Shown here: positions 36,066 to 44,605 of the stretch, in pieces
Layout: every line of letters starts with the position of its first letter
How positions within the stretch are numbered: the stretch's first letter is position 1
Assembly (NCBI GenBank): GCA_002841625.1
Contig: PHAG01000009.1
Span: forward strand, 1 to 64,000
Reading direction: 5' to 3'
Length of the DNA: 64,000 nt
From: Firmicutes bacterium HGW-Firmicutes-1
GTDB taxonomy: Bacteria > Bacillota > Clostridia > Lachnospirales > Vallitaleaceae
Translations under genes and position numbers: made by a program
Notes under the pieces: model-generated
The model's input: the letters and a program-made list of their open reading frames with translations, nothing else
The model's database searches: none
What the model was told of the DNA's origin: nothing

Positions 36066-37352
36066 ATGTATACATATTTACTCAATTCAATTGAAGAGTA
36101 CAACATATTTTATGGTTCTATTAGAATATGTATAGTAGGAATTGGATTTATTGCAAATGGGCTAATCATCGAAATGTCAAGAATGCATAAAGAGTTCTTT
36201 TTTCCAGCAGTTGTAGTATATCGAGACATTAATAAACTCTATCGGTGTATAGAAAATTGTGAAAGAGATTATAAGATTAGAATTTGTAATACAAAAGAAG
36301 ACCTGAGACAAGCAGAGATCAATGGTGAGATTGCAGCAGTCAAAGATTTTAGGCTCGCATTTGCAACAAAGATTGATATTGTTGCAGATTTAACTGGAGA
36401 TGCTGCTTACGGAACAGAAATAGCATATGAAACGATTTTAAATAAGGTTCATATAGTCGCTAGTCCAGAAATTGATATTTGCTTAGGAAATTATTTTTCA
36501 GATTTAGCAAAACAAAATAATATTGTGTATTCAGGATTTTCAGGAGATGAACCAGGTGAAATCCGAAATCTATATAGCTATGTAAAAATGACTGCACTTG
36601 ATATCATTGCTGTTGGGAAGTTTAAAAATTTTATTGATCGCTACGCCAATCCCTCATCTGTTAAGAAGTGGGCAGACCTGTATCAACAAAATCCTATCAA
36701 GCTTTCTTCATTTGCAGATGGGACTAAGATGAATATAGAAATGGGAATAGTGGCAAACGCACTTGGATTGGTACCAGATATCCCAGGTATGAATAGCCCA
36801 ACAGGCACCTTAGATACTGTGACAGACATCATAAGGCTTAAAGAAGATGGTGGCGTATTATCAAAAAAGGGTGTGATAGAGATTGTAAAGGGTGTTGAAC
36901 CTTCGGGAGGAATTTTTGTTATCGGACACACAACCAATAAATCACTTGTAAGTGATTTGAAATATTATAAAATGGGTAACGGACCCTATTACTTGTTTTA
37001 TAAGCCTTATCATTTGTGTGCGTTTGAGATGCTTATGGGAATGGCAAAAAATGTAGTGTTAAAGTCGGCGGTTATAGAGCCCGGGATACATAAAACATCC
37101 GATGTATTGGTATATGCAAAGCAAGAATTAAAAGCAGGAGAAGTTTTAGATGATATAGGTGGGTATTCTTATTATGGATTATTAGAAAACCTTGATGAGC
37201 TTAAGAAGGGCAAATACTTGCCTGTTTCAATGGCTACGGGGTGTAGATTGAATAGAGATTTAGAGAAAGATGAACTTATTACAATTGATGACGTTGAGTT
37301 AAATGACGAATCATTGTTATGGAAATTGATTAAACAACAGTATGTTATATAG
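36066..37352 (+). CDS. Homoserine dehydrogenase-like NAD(P) oxidoreductase with SAF domain
   Basis: The 428-aa product fits COG4091-type proteins: a Rossmann domain (RICIVGIGFIANGLIIEMSR at about 20), a central dehydrogenase-like domain with FADGTKMNIEMGIVANALGL, and a C-terminal SAF domain (KAGEVLDDIGGYSYYGLL to the end). Family members are predicted NAD(P)-linked oxidoreductases acting on hydroxy acids or sugar acids; the substrate here is unknown. GGGGAGGG precedes ATG 36066. It is 10 bp upstream of a lasso-type B2 protease gene, so the two form an operon. Confidence 0.78.
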   Translation: MYTYLLNSIEEYNIFYGSIRICIVGIGFIANGLIIEMSRMHKEFFFPAVVVYRDINKLYRCIENCERDYKIRICNTKEDLRQAEINGEIAAVKDFRLAFATKIDIVADLTGDAAYGTEIAYETILNKVHIVASPEIDICLGNYFSDLAKQNNIVYSGFSGDEPGEIRNLYSYVKMTALDIIAVGKFKNFIDRYANPSSVKKWADLYQQNPIKLSSFADGTKMNIEMGIVANALGLVPDIPGMNSPTGTLDTVTDIIRLKEDGGVLSKKGVIEIVKGVEPSGGIFVIGHTTNKSLVSDLKYYKMGNGPYYLFYKPYHLCAFEMLMGMAKNVVLKSAVIEPGIHKTSDVLVYAKQELKAGEVLDDIGGYSYYGLLENLDELKKGKYLPVSMATGCRLNRDLEKDELITIDDVELNDESLLWKLIKQQYVI

Positions 37353-37362
37353 ATAAATAGAG

Positions 37363-37800
37363 ATGAGGAAGATTAGATTAAAACGCATTTTATTAATGAT
37401 ACTTATTTGGTACGTATTAGGAATATCACGCTTCATGATTTTATTTGTACCTTTTAAAAAGATTGCATCTTATATGGGAAAGTCAAGGTACGAAACGAAA
37501 TATTTTCTAACAGAGACAGAGCAAAGAAGGGCAAGAAAACTGGGTAAAATGATCTCTTATGTAAGTGATTGTACGCCATGGGAAAGTAAATGCTTTGTTC
37601 AAGCACTGACAGGGTTCATGCTACTAAGATTATTTCATATACCAAGTACAATATATTTTGGTGTTAGAAAACAGCCTGATGATAGCTTGGTAGCACACGC
37701 ATGGCTTAGGGCAGGAGATCAAGTGATTACAGGTGATGAAGAAAGGATATTCTTTATTCCTGTTGCCAAATATGGTCAATATGCGAAAGCATATAATTAA
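37363..37800 (+). CDS. Lasso peptide biosynthesis B2-type protease
   Basis: The 145-aa product is a transglutaminase-fold cysteine protease of the B2 family (PF13471 type), which removes the leader from lasso peptide precursors. The catalytic Cys lies in WESKCFVQALTGFMLLRLF (about residue 72-90) and the catalytic His in VAHAWLRAGDQVITG, followed by the usual short C-terminus. An N-terminal hydrophobic segment (10-30) may attach it to the membrane. Its probable partners, the kinase, the PqqD-like protein and the precursor, lie 1.8-3.2 kb downstream beyond an adhesin gene. Confidence 0.85.
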   Translation: MRKIRLKRILLMILIWYVLGISRFMILFVPFKKIASYMGKSRYETKYFLTETEQRRARKLGKMISYVSDCTPWESKCFVQALTGFMLLRLFHIPSTIYFGVRKQPDDSLVAHAWLRAGDQVITGDEERIFFIPVAKYGQYAKAYN

Positions 37801-37870
37801 TAGATATGGATATTGCAACAGTGCGGTGGGAGTTATCTTAATTTATATTTAATACAAAGGAGGAAGTAGT

Positions 37871-39160
37871 ATGAAAAGCAGGGTAAGTTGGGGGAAAAGA
37901 TTTACTTATTGGTTGGCAATTGTAACAATACTAGCATTAAATTTGAAAACCATATCGCTGGCGGACAGTACAGTCTATCAATGGAAGGGTGAAGACAATG
38001 GCGGTTATGAATTTGGGCTAGAGTTAGGACAAGGAGAGGGACAAGCAGATTTACTTATTTTGCAAGAAAAAGCAGATGAAGGCTTCTTAGGACCTGTTTT
38101 GAAATGTTATTGTGTAGATTTTGAATACTTAATATCTGAAGGAGTGGATTATTCAAGACAAACATTATCCAACGGTAGCTTTTCTGAGACAGTGGCAGGG
38201 CGTATAAGAGCTATTGCAACTCATACATATCCATATATTTCGCTTGAAGATTTGGCAAAAGCGATGGTAAGTGATTTTGCAGTAACGGGGCTTACGAAGG
38301 AACAAGTTATTACGGGCACACAATATGCAATTTGGAAATATACAAATGGAAAAGATATTCCGATTACTGATGAAAATGCAAATAAAGTTTATAATTATAT
38401 GTTGAGCCTTGAACCTATGCAAGCCGTTCAAGCAGCGGTAGTTACGCTTAATACGCCTACATATACAATTAGCAATGGGTTCATTAGGATTGTATTTACA
38501 TATTCCTCTATTACAGCGGAAGGTAAGTTTGTTGAAGGTGAGCTTTCTTATAATAAAGATTTTGAAAAATATCAAACGATTGTACAAGATCCAATTACTA
38601 AAATAGTGACGGTTACTTTGGATGTTCCTCAAGCCGAGTTGCCACAGAATACTATTTTAGAGATTTCTTTAGATTGTAAACAAGCAGAGGCTTTTTTACT
38701 TAAACAAGTCCCTTCCAATACGGAAGAGAATTTAAGTTCAAGTATTGTAGTGGGAACGAGCAATATTGCTAGGACATATGCAGATGAAAATGGAAATATT
38801 GTACCAGCCCAAGGCACAGAAACACCACCAGCCCAAGGCACAGAAACACTACCAGCCCAAGACACAGAAACACCACCAGCCCAAGGCATAGAAACACCAC
38901 CAGCCCAAGGCACAGAAACACCACCAGCCCAAGGCACAGAAACACCACCAGCCCAAGGCACAGAAACACCACCAGCCCAAGGCACAGACAGCCCAAGGCA
39001 TAGAAACACCACCAGCCCAAGGCACAGAAACGCCACCAGTCCAAGGCACAGAAACACCACCAGCCCAAGGCACAGAACCACCATCAACACAAGGCACAGA
39101 TACAATACCAATATCTCAACCATTGGTAACAGTCATTTCAGATTATATGAATCAAAATAA
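37871..39160 (+). CDS. Thioester-domain surface adhesin, N-terminal part (frame broken)
   Basis: The product has a signal peptide (ending near ISLADS), then a thioester domain: the Cys lies in LKCYCVDFEYL and the Gln in ITGTQYAIWKYTNG, which together form an internal Cys-Gln thioester that bonds covalently to host or surface targets. A beta-rich domain follows (about 190-290), then PAQGTETP octapeptide repeats. At 38988/38989 one repeat lacks 8 bp, so reading shifts into a junk frame and stops at 39160. The intended C-terminus is in another frame (39123-39545). AAAGGAGG precedes ATG 37871. Confidence 0.82.
   Translation: MKSRVSWGKRFTYWLAIVTILALNLKTISLADSTVYQWKGEDNGGYEFGLELGQGEGQADLLILQEKADEGFLGPVLKCYCVDFEYLISEGVDYSRQTLSNGSFSETVAGRIRAIATHTYPYISLEDLAKAMVSDFAVTGLTKEQVITGTQYAIWKYTNGKDIPITDENANKVYNYMLSLEPMQAVQAAVVTLNTPTYTISNGFIRIVFTYSSITAEGKFVEGELSYNKDFEKYQTIVQDPITKIVTVTLDVPQAELPQNTILEISLDCKQAEAFLLKQVPSNTEENLSSSIVVGTSNIARTYADENGNIVPAQGTETPPAQGTETLPAQDTETPPAQGIETPPAQGTETPPAQGTETPPAQGTETPPAQGTDSPRHRNTTSPRHRNATSPRHRNTTSPRHRTTINTRHRYNTNISTIGNSHFRLYESK
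38813..39109 (+). repeat. 24-bp tandem repeat encoding PAQGTETP
   Basis: About twelve units of CCAGCCCAAGGCACAGAAACACC-type sequence lie in direct tandem. Each unit is 24 bp and so keeps the frame, but the unit at 38973-38997 is 8 bp short (CACAGA joined directly to CAGCCC), which changes the frame. Confidence 0.93.
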
Positions 39161-39545
39161 GTCCATTCAATTTTCATACTATATTCCGACATCTACAGAT
39201 TCACCATCGACACCACCAACACCACCAACACCACCAACACCACCAACACCACCAACACCACCGCCAACAACACCAACAACACCGACAACAACACCAACAC
39301 CAACACCAACACCAACACCACCACCAACACCAACACCACCAACGCCAACGCCTGTACTTGAGGAAATAATAATGGATGATGAGGTTATTCCGGAAGACGT
39401 AATTGAATTAAAGGATGAGATAGTACCAATTGGTGAACCTATTGTTTTACCTAATACTGGGGGTATTAATTCTAATATATTTTTTGTGTTTGGATCTGGT
39501 ATGATGGGAATTGGCATTATTATTAAGAATAAATACAAAAAGTAA
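39123..39545 (+). CDS. Thioester adhesin, C-terminal part with LPNTG anchor
   Basis: This frame continues the PAQGTETP repeat frame after the 8-bp loss at 38988 and would be joined to the upstream thioester protein if the frame were restored. It encodes a Thr/Pro linker of (TPP)n type (39210-39345), an acidic stretch and a sortase signal: LPNTG, a hydrophobic segment and a KNKYKK tail. It has no ribosome site of its own at TTG 39123. It therefore looks like the detached cell-wall anchor. Loss of the anchor would release or abolish the surface protein. Confidence 0.75.
   Translation: MVTVISDYMNQNKSIQFSYYIPTSTDSPSTPPTPPTPPTPPTPPTPPPTTPTTPTTTPTPTPTPTPPPTPTPPTPTPVLEEIIMDDEVIPEDVIELKDEIVPIGEPIVLPNTGGINSNIFFVFGSGMMGIGIIIKNKYKK
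39210..39345 (+). repeat. Low-complexity ACC-rich repeat (Thr-Pro linker)
   Basis: Runs of CCACCAACA 9-mers and related ACCAAC hexamers encode a Thr/Pro-rich wall-spanning linker. This sequence is prone to length change by slippage. Confidence 0.9.
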
Positions 39546-39630
39546 ATAACTATCGATAAAGGAAAAAGAGTCTATTGCGTTTACCTGGAATTATTCATAA
39601 AAATATATTATATAAAAGGTTGATCATAAA

Positions 39631-40530
39631 TTGGATTACTACTATTTAGCTTTCGGGCTTACGATGAAAAGTGATATAGAAATCGAAGAATTTGTAGAAA
39701 TTGAAAAATGTAATGAATTAGATGTGGAAATTAAGCTTGGAAAAGTACCAGAAAGCTTAGAACATAATTTAGAGGAACCTTTCTGGTACTATGCAAAAGA
39801 AAACGAACTAGTTTTTACTGTAGCTGATATAGCCAAATATTATGTTCACAATGGAAATGAGATTATAATAGAGCCTCTTGTTGATGCTGAGAATTCGGCT
39901 ATCAGAGTGTATTTATTAGGAACGGCTTTTGGAGCCATTCTCTTTCAAAGGGGGAGAGTGCCATTTCATGGTAGTGCCCTTTCAATTAACAATATAGGCG
40001 TTATAATTACTGGAGAATCAGGTGCAGGAAAATCAACGGTAACCAATGCACTTATAAAAAAGGGGTACAATATGGTTACTGATGATGTCGCAGCCTTAGA
40101 AATTGATGAAGAAAATAAGTTGAAAATTTACCCAAGCTATCCGAGGCAAAAATTGTGGATTGATAGTGTTCGACATATGCAAATAGACATCAGCGAAATA
40201 AGAAGAATGGATGGTACAAATGATAAATTTTATTTGCCTGTTGAAGAATTTTGCTATCATCCGATAGAACTAAAGGCTATTTTTGAACTAAAGCCAATGA
40301 TTTGTAAGCAAGTTTCTGTGGAAGAATTGATAGGAAAAGAGCGGCTAGAAGTTATACTGAATAACACTTATCGTTCCGTATTTATTGAACCCTTAGGCCT
40401 TATGAAAAACCATTTTTTTCAATGTGTTAAGATGACAAAAATGCTCAAGGTATATAGGTTGTGTAGGCCTGAAAATGAATTTACTATTGACGAGCAAGTT
40501 AATAGCATTGAATCTGTATTGAATTATTAA
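39631..40530 (+). CDS. HPrK-like kinase of a RiPP locus
   Basis: The 299-aa product resembles the HPr kinase-like proteins of paeninodin-type lasso clusters, which phosphorylate the C-terminal Ser of the precursor. It has an N-terminal beta domain, then RVPFHGSALSINNIG and P-loop ITGESGAGKSTVTNAL (about residue 130), followed by VTDDVAALE with acidic catalytic residues. The start is TTG 39631 after AAAAGG. The PqqD-like gene begins 8 bp after its stop, and a precursor ending in Ser follows, so the precursor is the likely substrate. True HPr kinase is less likely given the context and the divergent sequence. Confidence 0.78.
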   Translation: MDYYYLAFGLTMKSDIEIEEFVEIEKCNELDVEIKLGKVPESLEHNLEEPFWYYAKENELVFTVADIAKYYVHNGNEIIIEPLVDAENSAIRVYLLGTAFGAILFQRGRVPFHGSALSINNIGVIITGESGAGKSTVTNALIKKGYNMVTDDVAALEIDEENKLKIYPSYPRQKLWIDSVRHMQIDISEIRRMDGTNDKFYLPVEEFCYHPIELKAIFELKPMICKQVSVEELIGKERLEVILNNTYRSVFIEPLGLMKNHFFQCVKMTKMLKVYRLCRPENEFTIDEQVNSIESVLNY

Positions 40531-40538
40531 GGAGGGGA

Positions 40539-40832
40539 ATGATGCAACAGTTAACCTTGGAAATGGTCATTAGAAGGAAGAAAGAAATTTCTGCAGCTGA
40601 TCTAGGCATGGAAGTGGCTATGTTAAATGAGGAAAATGGCATGTACTATGCACTAGGGGAAGTGGGAACACGAATTTGGCAGCTTATTGAAAATGAAGTA
40701 AGTATAAAAACTATTGTTGAACAGCTCTTGCTTGAATATGAAGTGGAAAAGGATGAATGTGAAAAAGATGTATTTGCATTTATGGATAAAATGGTAGCTT
40801 CAAAATTGGTCTACATCTCAAATTGCATATAA
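40539..40832 (+). CDS. PqqD-like RiPP recognition protein (lasso B1 type)
   Basis: The 97-aa product is a PqqD-fold RiPP recognition element: AADLGMEVAMLNEENGMYYALGE with the winged-helix strand, then VGTRIWQLIENEVSIKTIVEQL and a C-terminal helical half. Such proteins bind the precursor leader and deliver it to the protease and modifying enzymes. GGAGGGG precedes the two adjacent ATGs at 40539 and 40542. It lies between the kinase and precursor genes in one transcript. Confidence 0.88.
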   Translation: MMQQLTLEMVIRRKKEISAADLGMEVAMLNEENGMYYALGEVGTRIWQLIENEVSIKTIVEQLLLEYEVEKDECEKDVFAFMDKMVASKLVYISNCI

Positions 40833-40880
40833 AGTATTTTATATATTTTATATAATTTGTTATATGGAAGGAGGGTTAGA

Positions 40881-40982
40881 TTGGAAAATAAGAAAGTATG
40901 GAAAAAACCCGATGTTGTTGAACTTAATGTTGGAGCAACAGAAAGAAGCAAAAGAAATCTCGTTTTTAATCCAGAAAGTTAA
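40881..40982 (+). CDS. Lasso-like RiPP precursor peptide
   Basis: A 33-aa frame starts at TTG 40881, 5 nt after AAGGAGGG. Its leader fits the lasso consensus YxxPxLxxL...T with Trp7, Pro10, Val13, Leu15 and Thr20, where Thr20 would be the penultimate leader residue. Cleavage after residue 21 would free the 12-residue core RSKRNLVFNPES. The core begins with Arg instead of Gly and has no Asp or Glu at positions 7-9, so it cannot form a standard lasso ring. It ends in Glu-Ser, as expected for a kinase target. It directly follows the PqqD-like gene and is closed by a terminator. Confidence 0.72.
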   Translation: MENKKVWKKPDVVELNVGATERSKRNLVFNPES

Positions 40983-40997
40983 ATTATGAAACAATGC

Positions 40998-41035
40998 TAA
41001 GCTACTTTAAATTAAAAGTAGCTTTTTTCTTGGAG
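40998..41035. terminator. Terminator between precursor and exporter genes
   Basis: AAGCTACTTT pairs with AAAAGTAGCTT around a short loop and is followed by TTTTTTC on the plus strand. It overlaps the final codons of the convergent ABC transporter gene. Confidence 0.85.
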
Positions 41036-42707
41036 TAACTGGATGGAATTGATAGTCCTTGAGTTCAAAAACTTGCTCACATAATGACAATACAGAATCT
41101 CTATGTGTGATTGCTATACAGGTTTTATTTTTTATGTGCTTTTTAATATTAGTTAATACTGTTCTCTCTGTTATTTGATCTAAAGCTGAGGTTGCTTCGT
41201 CAAGTAAAAGAAGGGGGGCTTCACTTAGAAGTGCTCTTGCAATACAAAGTCGTTGTGCTTGTCCAATTGATAATCCTGCTCCACGCTCACCTAATAGGGT
41301 GTGCATCCCTTGTTCTAACTGCGAAATGAAGTCATATGCACACGCGATTTTAAGTGCATTATAGATTTCCTCAATTGTAGCATGAGGATTAGATATGCAA
41401 AGATTTTCATATATAGAACCAGAAAACAATGTATTACCTTGAGGCACATAGGAAAAATATTGGCGCGTACCTGAATAAATAGTTTGCATATTTTCAGGAT
41501 CAAACAACTCAACTTGGCCAAGATGAGGAGTAATTAAACCTAGTAAAATATACAGGAGAGTGGTTTTTCCTTGTCCTGAGGCACCTGCTATGCCCGTCAT
41601 GATCCCAGGTTTTATGTAAAGAGTGGCATTGTTAAAAATAGTAAGCTCTTCAGTATATTTAAAGTGCAAGCCATCTATCTTAACACCAATTGGCGCATGT
41701 AAGAAAAAATCAGATGTTAAATATGGAATTTCTTTTGGTAAGTTTTCATAATAAATCAACCTTTCAGCAGATGAAAATGTATTTATTACTTTAGGTAGAG
41801 TTTGACTAAGAATTTCAATTGGATCCTGTATGTTCCCGATTAACTGCAAAAAAGCAGCAAATGTACCGTATGTAGTGAGACCCTGTGATATGCGAAATGC
41901 TCCCCAAATAAAAGCAATAAAAAAACTGCCTCTATAACCTAGGTTTAGCGCTATGTTACCAAATGCGGTTATTTTTGTGTGTTCTACATGTTGATGAAAT
42001 CGATCATTTTGTAACTCTGAAATAGAGCAACTATTTGGTTTTTCTAGTTGGAAGGCTTTGATGATTATATTATTTTCTAATGTTTCATTTATTAGGGACA
42101 AAAATCTACTTTCTGTGTTTTGGATCATATGCGCAATAAGCTTTAGTTTTTGACGCCAAAGTTTACTGAAAATCACTGAGGTAGGTCCAATGAAACAAGC
42201 AAAAATGGCCAATAAGGGATCAAAGTAAAATAAAGCCATAAATGCCAGCAAAAGTTGAAATATAAATGCAAATATTGTTGTTATAATATCCACAATTCCA
42301 TTTACCACTTTAGGAATATCATTTGATAAGTAAGTGTGATATTCACCGGTATGGTGTCTGCTGGAAGACAACCAGTCCAAGTGATAAAATTGATGCATAA
42401 AATTACCTTGTAAATGATTGGTAAGTTTTTCGCGAAACTTGGTTCTAAGGATAGGATAAATATAGGAGGATATCACATGAACCATTTCGACAATTCCAAA
42501 CAAAATTGCAAATTTTATTGCGGCATTTATATTTTTGTTCAGGGCATTGTCAATAATTTGTTTTGTAATGAGTGCGATTGAAACAGTAGAAAAAGAAATA
42601 ACGATATTTAAACAGATTAACTTAAAAATATCTAACTTATACCCTTTTATTTGGTTACAGAGCCAAGAATATACTTTCTTATTATTTGAATATCTTCGAT
42701 GATGCAT
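41007..42707 (-). CDS. ABC exporter of the RiPP locus
   Basis: The 566-aa half-transporter joins a six-helix membrane domain (about 25-320) to an ATPase. Walker A is GASGQGKTTLLYI, the signature is LSIGQAQRLCIARAL and Walker B is LLLLDEATSALD with the catalytic Glu intact. It lacks a C39 peptidase domain, so leader removal must be done elsewhere, fitting the B2 protease. It faces the precursor gene and ends in the same terminator, which suggests it exports the mature peptide and may give immunity. A general drug or lipid exporter is the alternative. Confidence 0.85.
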   Translation of the reverse strand: MHHRRYSNNKKVYSWLCNQIKGYKLDIFKLICLNIVISFSTVSIALITKQIIDNALNKNINAAIKFAILFGIVEMVHVISSYIYPILRTKFREKLTNHLQGNFMHQFYHLDWLSSSRHHTGEYHTYLSNDIPKVVNGIVDIITTIFAFIFQLLLAFMALFYFDPLLAIFACFIGPTSVIFSKLWRQKLKLIAHMIQNTESRFLSLINETLENNIIIKAFQLEKPNSCSISELQNDRFHQHVEHTKITAFGNIALNLGYRGSFFIAFIWGAFRISQGLTTYGTFAAFLQLIGNIQDPIEILSQTLPKVINTFSSAERLIYYENLPKEIPYLTSDFFLHAPIGVKIDGLHFKYTEELTIFNNATLYIKPGIMTGIAGASGQGKTTLLYILLGLITPHLGQVELFDPENMQTIYSGTRQYFSYVPQGNTLFSGSIYENLCISNPHATIEEIYNALKIACAYDFISQLEQGMHTLLGERGAGLSIGQAQRLCIARALLSEAPLLLLDEATSALDQITERTVLTNIKKHIKNKTCIAITHRDSVLSLCEQVFELKDYQFHPVTPRKKLLLI

Positions 42708-43122
42708 GATGGTTCTCCCTCGTTAAGAATATAATTATTTTACTTTAATAGGGAAATTGATGTCAATTAAAGTAACGACGGACAAAGTCTATATTTTATT
42801 ATTATATTCTTTTATTTATGCTATATTGTTTATGGTATTGACTTATAGCAACACAAACGCCCAGAAAAATAAGAGCAAATAAATCGAATAATGTCGATAA
42901 AATAATGTAAAATAATAAAAAGAAATTAAATAAAATAGTTGTTATTTTATAACAACAAGGTTATAATGATATTTATATGTAACACAACTAAGTTAATGAT
43001 GGATGGGGGATGCTTCATAGAGCCTTATGATGATATGAGTTGAACCACTGGACATTTCTAAGAATCCTGTTGGTTTGATTTTTAGAGCTTATAAATATAT
43101 AAAATATGAGGGGGATATGAAT

Positions 43123-43992
43123 ATGAAAGGAATTATTTTAGCGGGAGGTTCTGGAACACGTCTGTATCCGATTACAAAAGCAATTTCCAAACAGTTGCTT
43201 CCTGTTTTTGACAAACCGATGATTTATTATCCATTATCAACTTTAATGCTTGCAGGTATCAAAGAGATATTGATAATATCTACTCCAAGAGATTTGGTGT
43301 TATTTAAAGAACTGTTAGGAACGGGTAAACATTTAGGACTTCAGTTATCCTATATAGAACAACAATTTCCAAATGGAATTGCTGAAGCATTTATATTGGG
43401 AGAAGAATTTATTGGTGAGGATACAGTGGCATTGATTTTGGGTGACAATATCTTTTATGGTCAAGGATTTTCTAAACTTTTGGAAGAGTCTGCGCAATTA
43501 ATGAATGGAGCTCTTATTTTTGGATATTACTTTAAAGACCCATCATCATATGGTGTTTTAGAATTTGATGACTCAGGGAAAGTGATTTCGATATGTGAAA
43601 AGCCTTTGATTCCAAAATCGCACTTTGCAATACCAGGCCTCTATTTTTACGATAATAGAGTTGTTCAAGTTGCAAAAGAGTTACAACCATCAAATAGAGG
43701 CGAGCTAGAGATAACGGATGTAAATTTAAACTATCTTCAAAAGGGCGACTTATCCGTTAGTTTATTAGGTAGAGGCTCAGCGTGGCTTGATACAGGAACT
43801 TATGAAAGCTTACTTGACGCTTCTAATTACGTTGCTACTGTACAAAAAAGGCAAGGGTTTTATATAGCATGCGTTGAAGAAATTGCTTATAGGAAGGGCT
43901 TTATATCTAAAGAGCAATTGATGACTTTAGCAATATCATTTTCCAATACAGAATACGGACATTACTTGAAAATGATATCCGAAGAGTTTTAG
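43123..43992 (+). CDS. rfbA: Glucose-1-phosphate thymidylyltransferase
   Basis: RfbA makes dTDP-glucose from glucose-1-phosphate and dTTP. The 289-aa product has [16 protein letters not shown] for nucleotide binding, [21 protein letters not shown], and [10 protein letters not shown] with the metal-binding Asp. I start at ATG 43123, 8 nt after GAGGGGG, which gives the standard length; ATG 43117 is too close to the site. It opens a dTDP-sugar operon. The 42708-43122 gap upstream holds no gene, only AT-rich sequence and a TATAAT-like box near 42963. Confidence 0.95.
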   Translation: MKGIILAGGSGTRLYPITKAISKQLLPVFDKPMIYYPLSTLMLAGIKEILIISTPRDLVLFKELLGTGKHLGLQLSYIEQQFPNGIAEAFILGEEFIGEDTVALILGDNIFYGQGFSKLLEESAQLMNGALIFGYYFKDPSSYGVLEFDDSGKVISICEKPLIPKSHFAIPGLYFYDNRVVQVAKELQPSNRGELEITDVNLNYLQKGDLSVSLLGRGSAWLDTGTYESLLDASNYVATVQKRQGFYIACVEEIAYRKGFISKEQLMTLAISFSNTEYGHYLKMISEEF

Positions 43993-44026
43993 CATAAATA
44001 ATTTATTTGTATTAGGGGGAGTTAAA

Positions 44027-44587
44027 GTGGAGACAATCGGGAAATTTTCATTTGTTGAGACGCAGATCAATGGCGTAATTATTATTGAACCTCACTTGAA
44101 TGAAGATGGAAGAGGATATTTTATGGAAGCGTTCCATTATGAGACGTTTCAAGAAGTGGGAATAGATATGAAAATTATGCAAGTGAATATGTCAAAGTCA
44201 AAACAAGGAGTACTGCGAGGATTGCATTATCAAAAAAAGTACCCGCAAGCCAAGTTGGTTAGAGTAATTAAGGGGGAGATATTTGATGTAGCTGTAGATT
44301 TGCGAAATGATTCAACTACTTATGGTAAATGGGTTGGAGTGAACCTTTCTAAAGACAATAATAGACAGTTATATATTCCAAGGGGATGTGCCCATGGATT
44401 TCTTGTTTTATCAGAAGAGGCAGAATTTCTATATCTAGTGGATGATATATATCATCCTGAAGATGAAGGTGGTATCCTTTGGAATGATCCGGAATTAGAT
44501 ATCAAGTGGCCAATGATGGGTATTAAAGAACTGTCTTTATCAGATAAAGATAAAGGTCTTTTGTCCTTGAAAAACAATAAGATTTGA
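44027..44587 (+). CDS. rfbC: dTDP-4-dehydrorhamnose 3,5-epimerase
   Basis: RfbC epimerises C3 and C5 of dTDP-4-keto-6-deoxyglucose on the way to dTDP-rhamnose. The 186-aa cupin has EDGRGYFMEAF, GVLRGLHYQKKYPQAKLVRV with the catalytic His, and LYIPRGCAHGFLVL. The start is GTG 44027, 6 nt after GGGGGA. It lies between rfbA and rfbB in one operon. Confidence 0.95.
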   Translation: METIGKFSFVETQINGVIIIEPHLNEDGRGYFMEAFHYETFQEVGIDMKIMQVNMSKSKQGVLRGLHYQKKYPQAKLVRVIKGEIFDVAVDLRNDSTTYGKWVGVNLSKDNNRQLYIPRGCAHGFLVLSEEAEFLYLVDDIYHPEDEGGILWNDPELDIKWPMMGIKELSLSDKDKGLLSLKNNKI

Positions 44588-44605
44588 AAAATTAGGAGAG
44601 TAAAG

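Noticed and set aside
38813-39109. CRISPR array or long minus-strand ORFs over the repeat
   Set aside because: The 24-bp units are contiguous without unique spacers and encode PAQGTETP on the plus strand. Minus-strand ORFs of Trp/Gly/Val repeats are mirror frames.
37363-42707. Standard lasso peptide cluster
   Set aside because: No Asn synthetase-like cyclase in the window, and the precursor core lacks an acidic residue at ring position 7-9.
42708-43122. Second precursor or regulator gene upstream of the exporter
   Set aside because: Both strands were read; only very short AT-rich frames without ribosome sites occur.
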